A stretch of 64,000 nucleotides of DNA from Pleodorina starrii (taxonomy: Eukaryota > Chlorophyta > Chlorophyceae > Chlamydomonadales > Volvocaceae). The translations under genes were made by a program, and so were the position numbers. How positions within the stretch are numbered: the first letter of the stretch is position 1; each line of letters opens with the position of its first letter. The notes below the pieces were generated by a model. The model did not search any database and had not been told where the DNA came from. It saw only the letters and a program-made list of their open reading frames with translations. The stretch spans positions 5,072,001 to 5,136,000 of the forward strand of contig BRXU01000006.1 of assembly GCA_030267565.1 (NCBI GenBank), given 5' to 3'. Below are positions 22,440 through 33,900 of the stretch, one piece after another.

Positions 22440-25400
22440 CTAGTTCTGCGTGTCGCCAAAGCCGATGTCCCAGAAGCCCTGTTTGCGAGGCGGTAGGCGC
22501 GGGCAGCGACAGGCGGCGGTGGCGTTATTCTAGGGGTGGGAAGGCAACGCAGAGGTGTGCACTTGTCCAATGCACGGAAGCCCCGCCCCCTGCTTCACAA
22601 CCCCATCATGATGAATACGATGGACAGACGCCCGACGAAGCAGGCACTTCACCTGCCCCAGCACCAGCGCAAGAGCGGCGTGTCTGGCCGCCTCTTCCGG
22701 GCGCAGCAGCGGCCCTCACCTCCGGAGTCGCCGGCGGCGCGTACTTGAAGCGGTGCCGCCCTCCAGCCTGCCGCAGTTCCTTCATCAGCCCAGCTCCCCC
22801 ACGGGACCCCGCCTGCGCATGAGCCTCCGCCGGAAGACCGCCTACAACGGCGGCGGCGCCGCCGCCGCCAGCAGCGACTGGCTCTGCCGCCGGGGGCCCC
22901 CGGCCCGGCCCCGCGGCCGCAGCCGCGCGCTCTCGGGTGTGCGTGCAGGTGGGCTGCACAGCGTCTCCCCACGTCGCGATCGCCTCGTAAAATGCCCTGC
23001 GAGGCGGCGTCACCCGAGGGTTACGCTGTGATCGCGACCAAACCGGGATACGGTAATCCCAGTGCATCTGAGTGATTGAAGCGAGGACAGCGGTGAACGG
23101 CTGCGCGGGGCGCCAGAGCGGTTCCGCATGGCGTGCAGGGTGGGGTGCCCGGTTCGACCCCGGAGGAGTTGGGTGAGGAGGGTCAGGGTGCGATGCGGAC
23201 ATCAGTGCCAAACGCCGCTTCCATCAGACCGGGGGGCATGCGGGTGCAGGTGCGGGCCAGGGCCAGGGCCACATGGCGACGCGGCGCCTCCTAAGCAGCC
23301 CCACCCCAGACCCCATCCCACCGGCCGGATGGGGGAGGTCCCACCTGCATCCAGCGCACTCCACTGCCTGCAGCGCTTCCCGCTCCGCGCGGCCTCGGAC
23401 CACAGCTGTGTACTTGTAGCCCGGCTCGTCCCTCCCGCCGTCGCCGCCACCCGCCGCGCCGCCCGGGCCAGAGACCGTAGCAGCAGCGGCCGAGGCGGCC
23501 GCGGCCGCGACGATGGCGGCCGGAGCCCCCGCCGCCGCTACGTTGGCCGCAGCGGTTACATCACCGCCGTGTGCGGCAGGCACGTCGGAAGACGACAGAG
23601 GCTGCGGCGGGTGCAGCGGCGCCCTGGGCGGGCGGCTCGCGGCGTCGCCAGTCGGCGGCGTCGGATGCACGCCAGCACCGCTGCGGCCGTTGCGGCGCGT
23701 TGCGGCGGCGGCGCTGCCGCCAGCGGGACACTCCAACGCCATTCGCTTCGACGGCGGCGGCCCGACCGGGCAGCCCCCAGCGCCGCCACCACCGTACCTA
23801 GCGGCATCGCCACCGTTGGGTCCCATCTCGCAATCTGTGTCCGAACCACCCGCCCTTCCGCCGCCCCACCTGCCGCCTCCACCGCAATCACTGTCGCCCA
23901 GGGCAGCAGCGGCAGCGGCCGCGGCGGGTCCAGCCGCGTTGGCTTCATGAGCATTGTCCGGGACCTGCGGAGGCGGCATCGACAACAAGGACCAGCTCTG
24001 TATGACAGGAACAGCCAAGGACTGATCATATGCTGCCAGAGCTGTCTACCCGTACAGGGTACAACGCACACCAGTAGCAGTTGCGTGGCGCGTTCTGCTG
24101 GCGACGGGCGGGGCGAGCGGCCGAGGTGTCTCTGCCCGGTGCATCACGGATGCGAGCGGCCGCCTCCGGATCCCTGGGAACACGCGTCTTTCTCCCTCAA
24201 CCTCGACCTCTCTCCGGCCCTCACCTGGTGCCATGGCTGGCTCGGCTGCAAGCGCGGCTTCCTCGCATGCTCCGAGGCCTGCTGCTGCGGTGCCTGCTGT
24301 TGCTGCAGCTTTGGCCGCTGCTTCCCAAACGACAGCTGCTGCTGCACGTACCGCTTCCCCGGTACCAGCTTGTCGGCGGCGCCTCGGGCGGGGCCCGTGG
24401 CCTGGCCCTGCCCGCCGCCCCGCCCGCCAACCGCGGCCCCAGCGCCGCCGCCGCTACCGCCAGTACCGCCCTCCGTATCTTGGGCGTCCCATGATCGGCC
24501 GCGCCGCTTATTTAACCAACCACCGCTACCGCTGCCGCCTTCTGCGCCGCCAGAGACGCGACCCGGGGGTCGGCTGCCGTTTGTCGCTGACGCCCGAGCG
24601 TTGCCGCGCACCGCCGGCGCCGCCGCGGCATTGGAAGCCTCGCCGGCGGCAGCAGCGGCAGCAGCGGCCTCCGCCTCGCTGTCGGGTGTGGCACCTCTGG
24701 CGGCTCGACGGGCCGCAGCGGCGCTGCTGCCGGGGCCGGCATGCGCCTGCTCGGCTGGCCAGCGTTGCTGCTGTTGCCACTGTTCGTGATGGCCGTATGC
24801 CGCGGGCTGATAGACGGCGTCGTCGGCCTCCCCAGGTGGCCTCGAATCATCCTCCTCGTCCACCTGCATCTGGTACCTCTGCGTCACCGGCTGCGGCTCC
24901 ACCTGCTGCCGCTGCTGCCGCCGCCGCTGCCGTTGCGGCTCCGGCCATGCCGCCGCGCCCTCGACCTCCAGGGGCTCTGCCGTGCCGCCCCCGCCGCCGC
25001 AGTCGCCCTGCTCCTTGTGCCGGCCACAGCCACCGCCTTCCCCGTCATTGCCCCCATTCGAGGGCTCCTGAGTCAAGTCCACGTCATCCTCCTCTTCACC
25101 GTCATCACCACCCCCGTCACGTTCGACTCCACCCGCTACGTGCCCGCCGGCCCGCGCCGACGGGGTCAGCTGGCGCAGCGGCGGAAATGGCAGCGCACTG
25201 GCGCCCAGTCCCCGCCGCTCACCACCACCGTCGCGGCAGCGGCCCGTTCCGACCGCCACCTCGCCATCCGCATCCCCAGCAGCGCCTCTATCTAAATCGC
25301 ACTCCACCGGCTCGGATCCGTCCGCCGGCGTAAGCTCACCGCGGCGCTCCCGTTCCGCCCTGAGCCCATTGTAGGCATTCTTCCAGTAACGGGCCGAGTG

Positions 25401-27956
25401 CTTGGCCTCCCGGCTTTCCTTGCGCAACTCGCGGCATTTATCGCGGTACATGTCACGCTCAGAGATCAGCTGCGCTTCCCGGGCAGCCAGCCCGCCGCCG
25501 TCGCCGTCTGCGGCCGCGTCCGCCGTCGCCGCGCCCTGCCCAGCTCGCCCGGCGCCGCCGCCGGCCGCCGAGGCAGCTGCAGCAGCAGTTGCGGCGGCAG
25601 CAGCGGCCTGCGCCTCCCGCAGCTGCTGTTGCAGGCCTCGCAGCTGCTCTTGCAGGTCCTGGTGCCGCTGCTGCAGCGTCTGTGGTTTTAGAGCGGACTC
25701 TGTCGTCAGCGAATGAGGACGCACCGGGCGTAACGAAGAAAAGTATTGTTGCCCCCACATCACAGCTAACGCGCAACCCTGCCCCTCAGACATCATTCCC
25801 CTTTCGCCGCCGCGGTCCGCAAGGTGGCGACCCAACCCCAGTCAGCTCGGGATCGCTGCTTCCAACGCCTAGCTCCCGCACCCAACGATCCTCCCGCCAT
25901 CCCCCTGGGCCCCCGCAGCCAGTCGCCACGGACCTGGGTTTCGGCCCGCTCTTGCTGCAACATGCGGCGGTACTGGAGCGCCCGCTGCAAGTCCGCCTGG
26001 AGGGCCTTGTTCTGCAGGGAGGATGTGCACACGGCACCGGAGGAGGAGGCATGGATTCGGAGGTGCGGCGAAACGGGGGCCAGCCGGCAAGCAGCTTACC
26101 AGTCGCTCAGCCAGCCAATGCCCCGGTCCCGAACCCAGCTCGACCCATGCACTGGCATCAACCGCGTGTGCTCCATCAGGCACACACGTGACATTGTGTT
26201 CCTTCCCGCCTATTTTCCCGCGCCACACGGCCTACCTCCGCCCACACGGCCTCCAGCTGTGCGGCATGGTCCTGAGCCAGCTCCTGCTCCCGAGCTGACC
26301 ACGCCGCTGTCAGCTCCTGCTCACGGGAGGCACAGGCCGCTGCGGCCGCCTCCGCCGCCGCGGTGGCTTGCGAGGCCATAGCCTGAGCAGCCACCGCCTG
26401 AGCCTCAGCGACCTGGGCCGCCACCGCGTCGGCTGCGGCCGCCTCCACGGCAGCGGCCTCGTTGTCCTTTACCTGGCCCGGCCCGGCGGAGCGCCCCCTC
26501 GCAGCAGCAGCAGCAGCCTCACCGTCCCGCACCTCTGCGCCGCCTGGCCTCTGCGCCTGCGGGTGGGCGCCGGGCAGCCAAAGCGGAGGTGGGGCCTTGT
26601 CCATTAGAGGTTCCGTAGAAGAAAGGCGGGCGGTTGGCGATGGGCTATCTGCCACCAGGGGCGTGCTGCGCCCCCTGCGCGGCCGCAGTTGCCTCGTGGC
26701 GCGGACTCACATGCCCACTATGACCCGCTGCTTTTACACACCAGCGCATCGCAGCGGTAACTTCGCTGCTGTTCTCCTTCATTAACCCGCCATGAGCACC
26801 GTTCTGTCGCCTACCCGCGGTCGACTGCCCGCTTGCAAGTGGCACAGCAGGGCCAAGGCACACCATCTCGTTGCCGGCTGCCTAACTACCGCACCTGCGC
26901 CGTCGCATCAGCGGAGATTGCCGCAGCGGCGTTTGGGGGCTGTGCCGCAAGGCCCTGACCCGCCGCTGCCCCGCAAGCCTGCCCGTCCGCGCCCATGCCC
27001 TCCCCAGCCGCGGCCGCGAACAGGTCATCCTGCCAGCCCACAAACAGCGTTTCCGGCACCCGGTCGACGAAGCGCGTCCGCGGCTGGCTGGGTGGCAGCG
27101 ACACGTCCGAGTCGCTGCGCGGCGTGTCGGGGGCGCCCTGCCCCCGCCCGTTGGGACGGCCGTGCAGAGCAGCGCAACGGACTGGGGTGCCGATCGTGGC
27201 GCCCGGCTGTTGGGCTTGCTGCTGCTGCTGCTGCTGCGGCGGCGGCGGCGGCGGCTGCAGGGCCAGCTGCCGCCGCTGCTCCTCTAGATGCTGCCAGAGC
27301 TGCTGCAGCCGCTCTCGCTCGGCGCCGAGGGCGGTCTGCGCCGTGTGGTGGTCCTTCCGAGACGAGTCCAACGCGGCACGGAGCTCCCGGACTTGGCCCT
27401 CGAGATGCACGATGCAAGCCTGCCTGCGGAGGAACCGCACCGCGGTGGATGAGGATTTGGTCGTGCGTGCGCAGGCCGTAGCACAGCACCCTGGTGCTGC
27501 GGTTTTGGCGCTCGTTCACAGGGAGGCAGCAGGCAGGCTGAGTTGGGGTCGGGGTCGGGGGCGGGGTCGGGGGCGGGCAGGTGCGCGCGGTCGGAAGCGG
27601 GACTGCTGGAGCCCGCAGGGGAGACGCGTAGAAGCTGCATCAGGCTTACTGAGATGCCAGCTGCTCCCTTTCGCTCGCCACTTGCTGCTGGTCGGCCTCG
27701 AGCTGCTGCTCCACTTGCCGTTGACGCGCGTACAGCGCATCTCGCTCTTGAATCCACGCGCCCATGAGCTGAGAACTGCAAGCGTAAAGGGTCAAAATTC
27801 ATAAGCGGAGCCAAGAAAGAGAAGCAGATTCGACACTCTTTTGTCGCATCATCACCTGGCCCCAAGAGCAGCCGACAGACGCCCAAGCACCTCAGCCGCA
27901 GTTTGCGCTGCAGACTGTGCCTCGAGAGCCACAGCATGGACCTCTGGTAGCGCCAT
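22440..27956 (-). CDS. COM1: COM1/SAE2/CtIP-type DNA end-resection protein
   Basis: Homologue of CtIP (animals), Sae2 (yeast) and COM1/GR1 (plants), the partner of Mre11-Rad50-Nbs1 that starts resection of double-strand breaks. Nine exons in phase: 27956-27856, 27775-27650, 27423-26895, 26595-26236, 26011-25934, 25679-24225, 23997-23345, 22996-22720, 22478-22440, about 1,205 residues. The C-terminal family domain is split over the last three exons: YKYTAVVRGRAEREALQAVE followed by CAGC, then RAFYEAIATW, then GRHRFKYAPPATPE joined to the 13-codon last exon GFWDIGFGDTQN. The TP in ATPE aligns with the CDK-phosphorylated Thr/Ser of CtIP/Sae2. N-terminal exons are heptad-like and Gln/Glu/Arg-rich (WIQERDALYARQRQ; LEGQVRELRAALDSSRK), as expected for the tetramerising coiled coil. 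The middle is Gly/Ala/Gln low complexity with an acidic patch. Less certain: the exon 4 acceptor (AAG, 26595) and the exon 7 start (23997 or 23964). Confidence 0.88.
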
Positions 27957-28107
27957 GACGCTGGGGTCTGGCACCGAGGCTCACCCGCAACGCCCTTGCC
28001 GCTAAAGCTTCAGGTTACTTGCTAAATACATATTCAAATGGAATTCAAAGGTAATGTTTACATTTACCAAGGTGAGAATTCTCCAGGAGCCAAAAAATAT
28101 TTATAAA

Positions 28108-28617
28108 GGGTGGCAATAATTTCCATAGTCCAGCAGGGGGTCACCGCCGTACGCCCATAGCAAAAAGCACTTGTTCTGCGCGCACACGACGACTTTCGCG
28201 ACAATTTCAGTTGTATTATAATCTACATAACCTCTCGTGGGCGCCTTGCCTGTTCCGGGGCACTGCGCTGTGGGCAGCCTAAGGCCTTTGCTTTTTTTCG
28301 TGCGAAGGTATTCGTCAAGCTTGTCGTTCTTGACGTTTGAACATTGGAAATGAAGTGTATCGGTAGCCTTTATACTCCAGTTGTATTATACTGATATAAT
28401 GGCGCTCCTCAGATGGAGTCTCCGTTGTCCGCATTCGCGCTAGAGAGTCAAACATGGCCAGGCAGTCCAATCTGCGACTATTCATGAGTTCCTGCAATGC
28501 TTGTCACGTAGCAATTGAAATTGTCGCGAAAGTCGTCGTGTGCGCGCAGAACAAGTGCTTTTTGCTATGGGCGTACGGCGGTGACCCCCTGCTGGACTAT
28601 GGAAATTATTGCCACCC
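28108..28617. repeat. Perfect inverted repeat, 102 bp arms, 306 bp spacer
   Basis: Left arm 28108-28209 and right arm 28516-28617 are exact reverse complements over all 102 bases, checked base by base. Outside the arms both sides briefly share TTTATAAA, offset by one base. The spacer contains a 13 bp direct repeat (CAGTTGTATTATA at 28208-28220 and 28378-28390). The left arm begins 152 bp upstream of the COM1-like ATG. A transcript crossing it would fold into a 102 bp perfect hairpin. No terminal motif or target-site duplication was evident. Confidence 0.95.
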
Positions 28618-29431
28618 ATTTATAAAGCCTCTTGGCAGTCTTCTGGCAGTTCCTACATTTGCAGGGCGCGACTCTTACGAAACCACTAATTCCATGCGTT
28701 CAGCCTTCTTATGATACTCAGGATGGTCGTCTCAAGCTTGGTGTTTGAGCCCCGCCGGACATGCAGTTTTTTGAATGAATCGTGCTCTGCATGCTATGCG
28801 GCCTTTGCATCATGAGCAAATGAGCCCTTGCCAACGACATGCAAGCTCACCTCCAAGCCGACAAAGTAATTGTCACCGACAATTCGACGGTCGGTGAGTT
28901 TGCGGTATTATGGGGTCACCGGGAAGGCTCCCTCGGATCGGTAGTTCCCGAGCAAACGGTCCTGACAGGTCCTTACCCCCGCCCTCCGCCTGGCCGTGCC
29001 GCGATGATGCTTCCAACAGTTGTGGAATCGTTCTTCAGGATTTGTCCCGACACGTGAGAGCAACAAATTCTATCGGGTTGAGGCACGAGCCGCGTCTGTA
29101 GATTTGGGCCTAGTATATATCTCGTGTATGGTCCGTGCTTAATATATATAGGCTTTACATCCCGTAAGCTCTTCAGTTGGTTACCTCAGGGTTTGCCTAA
29201 CCCTCTTACAACCCAACACAGGGGGTCCCTGATGTATGGTGGTGAAAACCACCGTCTGCGATGAGTTCCGCTCAGCTTGGGGGCCTAACCATACGTAGAA
29301 TTGAAGTGCCGCTACGTAGTAGCTGCCTAAGTGACCAAAGCTGCTGGGGCACATATAACGAACCGAAACAAGGCCAAGCAGTTCTGTGAATACCTTTCAT
29401 GTGCGCGGGAACAGTGCTGGAGCATGCGTGC

Positions 29432-29455
29432 CGTACTATTTTCCGAAATAGTACG
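29432..29455. repeat. Short perfect palindrome
   Basis: CGTACTATTT, loop TCCG, AAATAGTACG: a 10 bp perfect stem with a 4 nt loop. It lies in non-coding sequence; function unknown. Confidence 0.7.
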
Positions 29456-30925
29456 ACCTACAAGCGCACCGGTCCCTCACCATGATTCGGCACTCCCGAA
29501 TGAGTTTCTCTGCCGGCTAGTTCTGCATAAAGTCAACATGGATCTTGACAAAGCGCTGCTGCTTCTCGACAAGCAAACCGACCCCGACGACCGAGTCGGT
29601 GTTCTGTCACCTGCCGCCAGCGCGAAGCAGGCCTACATTTAAAGATATATATTGGTGATTTTTGCATCGGATCGGTGATGATTGATTAGTAATATTAAAG
29701 CGTAGGATGCATTAGTCAGGCAAGTTTTGGGTTGTTGGCTAGCGCCAGAGCGGCTAGCGCCGAGACGCAATTACAACTCCTATGAGGTCCTATGTTACCT
29801 GGACGCAACTCGAACGTTTTTAGCGCCCATAACGCACGCGCCTAGATTGTTGGTGCTTGTCGACGCGGTCCGTGCCAACCCCAGTTCTTATTTTGTAATT
29901 GCGGCAGATGTACCCAGGCCCCACTACTCCAGCTCAGTATTTGAGCTCGATGGGTTCCGATGGGCAGGAATGGGTATAGCTTCGCTAACACCTTAACAGG
30001 TTTGATTTAGCAGGATTTAGCCGGGACAGTAAGCACACCCCTGCGCAAATGCTTCACAAATGTCTCTCGCTGTACATGCATTGTGTGAGTGCGTCCATGG
30101 GAATGCAGCGTCTGATGATGCTTCTTGATTTATCGAAACCCCAGTTCCTTGGAAGCCAGGGGGTGTTTGCATAGGGTCGCATACAGCCTAAAAGTTATCC
30201 TCTACTTTCCAAGCTGTCATACTCAGACGGGTTGGTACGGTTATGTAGGGCAGGTCAGCTGGTCATGGTAGGGTAGGTCAGCAAACTGCAGTGTACTTCA
30301 GGATAAATAACCGCAACGCAATGGATGCACGAATGGTTGCGCTGGACTTCATGAAGTGGCCAAGCCTTCAATATTGTTCGCAAAACAATCACCGCGCTAA
30401 ACACGAAATACTTTACCTGCGCGCGGCGTCACGCCTGGTCACGCGGCTGGACACACCTACTTATGCCAAGCCTGGCTTGTACTTTTCCTTTTGACTGGGG
30501 ATGAGATGCTCATCCATCGATAATATTGGTTATCATGATACCATTGCGAGATTGCGTATAGAGGGTCACACTGTTATTGCACGGTGTACGGAAAGTCTTG
30601 GGTTACTTCACATGGGCTGCTGTCTGCGACCGACGATTGAACGCAACTTGGAGTTACTGTCGTTGTGCGCTATCCTTGCTTACTTTATGTACACTACAAA
30701 GGCTATTAACATATGTAACGTGGTTGTGATACGCCCTAGCTAGGTGCTCATCTCTGGACGCAGTCTGCCATTTTTGGATAACTTATAACTCATCTACCGT
30801 TGGGAATAGAATAGAATGCCTCTCCGCAAATTGTTGCTTGCTCGGAGCACCACGTTTTTGGCCGGGCAATATCAGAGAAGCCCGTTGGTGAATTGAGGCG
30901 CCGACAGAATGCTCTGGTTTCATAT

Positions 30926-33900
30926 ATGATGCTTGGGATGCCGAGGGGCGTTCAAGCTTGGGCCGGCCTGCGGCTCTTCCTCCTTAGTGCCGTCCTCAGT
31001 TGCTATTCGGCTCAGTTAGGTGCTCAGCCAACAACATGCGACGGAGTATTGTCCTATGGAATACCATCAAGGTGCGCTTCCGTTGTTTGCGACTATTCAG
31101 TGAGGCGCAAGCGGAGCCAAATGGGGCGTTTCGTCGCTGCAGTCGGTGTATCTCATTTCATTTGATGAGTTTTGCATATCTGGTACATATTGCTGCGTTT
31201 TAGATTGCTTTGATTCAGGATTTGCCGTTTTGCTAGACAGCACCTGCCGCACAAGGCTGCGTTTTGAGCTTCGTCGGCTTATAAGGAAATGTCCATAGCC
31301 TCCTTAACGTTTGTGTAGCCCTTTTTGTCCTTGAGGACACTGACCGGTCCTCCGCACTAATGCCGTGTGCAGCTGCACAGCAGTTGGCAACGTTTCGCTC
31401 ATAACGGATGCTGTCATGGAGTACGTGGGCTGCATGCAGGCCAGCAATGCGACGCAGGTGAGTGGAACCCGGGAGCAGCAGGTGGCATCGTGTCGATCGG
31501 CGCGCATCCCGTTCCAACTCGGGCATGTGGTCCCCCTCGGGGATCGTCCCCGAGCGCAAGGGGCGTTCAGACCCACATGCGCCGGTATTGGGGGGCATGG
31601 TCCGTAGGGAGATCAGCCCCCCCATCGACTTTCGGGCGCCATCACCGCCCCAGTATGCTCCCCCTCCACCCAACCGCCCAAACACACCATCCAGCCGTTG
31701 CCCCCAGCTCACGGCTCTCACGGCCCCGCCCCCCACAACCGCCCCGTCCACCTCTACATGTCGGGCGCCGCGCCCTCCTCCTCTCCGCCGCCTTGCCGTT
31801 GCCCCCACAGGTTTCGGAGCTGGACTTGCTCGTCAGTGCCACATGGAGGCTGCCGGAAGCTGTGTTGGCGCGGTTCCAGGACGAGACGGGCTGGGCGGTC
31901 CGCGTGACGCCGTGGGATGTGTGAGTGGAGTTCAACCGAGGGGGGCTGCTGGGCCGCAGCGCGAGGGGCTGCTGGCCGGATACTGGGGGCGGGGCGGGGT
32001 GGCCGGGACGGAAGCGGATTGCCGTGGGAGTCCGCTTACTTACGGGGATCGGGAGGAGAGGGCAGGTGAGATTCAGCAAGGCTCGGTTGGGCTGGACTGG
32101 GCTTGGCTGGGTTGGACTTCGGGTTTGGACAGCGCTCGCGTGGCTCCATCTCTGTCAACCAGGTAGGTGCTCTGACTCGTCGTCAGAGCTGCCACCCACG
32201 ACCCGCCCATACCGGCCAACCTTTGCGTTGCCGCAGATCCGACGCTGCCGTGGATTGGAGAGAAAAGCTGATGCGGTCGTACGACGCCTGGATCCTGGAT
32301 TCGGAGCTGCTGGCGAGTTTCGCGCACAGCGCCGCCCTGGCGCCGCCCTGGCCGCTGCTGGATCCAGCGACTTTTGCGGAGATCCAGACCGCCTGCCAGC
32401 CGCAAATACGGCGGTACGGCACCTCGTACCGGTACCTGACGGCGGGGCTGCCGGTTGGTTCGAACACGTTGGTGCTGTACGGCAACCGCGAGGCACTGCG
32501 GCGGCTGTACGGCGACGAGAGCATGCGGCGGCGGCTGGGGCTGGGGCTGGGCTCGGCGGCGGCCACCGCTACGGCAAGTGCTTCCGCAAGCAGCGGCGGC
32601 GGCGGCAGCAGCAGCAATAACAAAAGCAGCAGCAGTGGCGGCGGCCTGTCCGGGAATGTCGATGAGTCGGAGGTGCAGGTGCCGCCGGTTTGGAGCTGGG
32701 AGCAGTTGGTGGATGCCGTAGCGGCGGTCAACGGCACGGACTTTGACGGTGATGGCGCAGTGGAGTACGGCATATGCCTGGAGGTCTCGGCGGGCTGCCT
32801 GTCGCCGGCGCTCGTGCAGGCCATCGCCGCGTCGTACATGCAGACCCATGGGTCCAGCGACGGCGTGCTGATCGACCCCGCGTCCATGCACTGGCGGCTG
32901 GATTCCCCGGGGTTTCGGAGCGCGCTCTGGACGCTGCAGCGCCTGCTGTCGTACTCGGCGCCGCCGAGTACGACATCGTCTTCTTCCTCGCCCTCCTCCG
33001 CGGCTTCACCGTCGTCTTGCCGGCGGCTGTCGGCGGCGTTTGCGGAGGGCCGGTGCGCCTTCGCCATCCACTCGCTGTCGCACCTTCAGGTGTGGATGGC
33101 GTCGGGCTTGGGGCCGCGGATTCTTGGGGCGGCTCTTGGGTGTGTGCGTGTGTATGCGCGCGCGTCTGTGTGTGTATGGGGGGCATCATGGCGGGGCGCT
33201 GAGACCGCAGGTGGTGGGAGCGGCGGGGCGTCACGTTGGTTTGCGGCCTCTTGGCACCGCTGCCCCCGCCTTTGGCCTTTGGTCAGGCCTTGTGCCCGGC
33301 GCGTCTCTGTGTATGCGTCGGCGCCGCCACAGCCTCCTCAACTACCCCTTCTTTCCCCTCCTTGCCCTTGCCGCGGCTACATTGGGACTCCTGGTGGCGG
33401 GGTGGGGGCTGCCGGGGCTGACTGCAGGCCGCGTACAGCTGGCCGGGTCGCGACGCGGAGGTTGTGTACGGCACTCGGCTCATGCAGCTCCCGGGAAGCA
33501 CCCGGGTGGACCGGGGTGCGTGGGGCGTCATGGAGGACTGTACGGCGTCGTCCTGTCCGTACGCGTCGCCGCTGTACGACAGCGCATCGGGCGGCGGCTG
33601 GTTTAGCGGCTGGCTGTCCTTCCTGGGCGGCAGCAGTGATGCCGCCGCCGCCGCCGCGGCCGGTCGCGGCGGCGGCATCAATGTGGCGCCGCTGTTGTAC
33701 GGCGTCCCCGTCGGCGGCGTCAACGCCGCGACGTCGGCGGCGTCGAGGGCCGTTGCCGCCAGGTTCCTCGCGTTCCTGGCGTCACCGGAGGTCCAGTCTC
33801 TCCTCCAATCGGACGTACAGTCGGGTGAGCGAGCGCCGCACTGTACTGCATTGTACTGCTCTCTGTGCGGTCCTGTACTGCGCTGTACTGCTCTGCCCAT

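Larger units (their letters stand above)
27957..30925. other. Divergent intergenic region between the COM1-like and cyclase genes
   Basis: Bidirectional upstream region, more AT-rich than its surroundings. It holds the 102 bp inverted repeat (28108-28617) and a 10 bp stem palindrome (29432-29455). Short open frames, such as the one near 29331-29642 (104 codons), match nothing I recognise and show no splice continuity. CDS starts lie at both edges (27956 minus, 30926 plus). Confidence 0.6.

Noticed and set aside
29331..29642. 104-codon open frame between the divergent genes
   Set aside because: No recognisable family, no splice continuity, and composition close to surrounding non-coding DNA.
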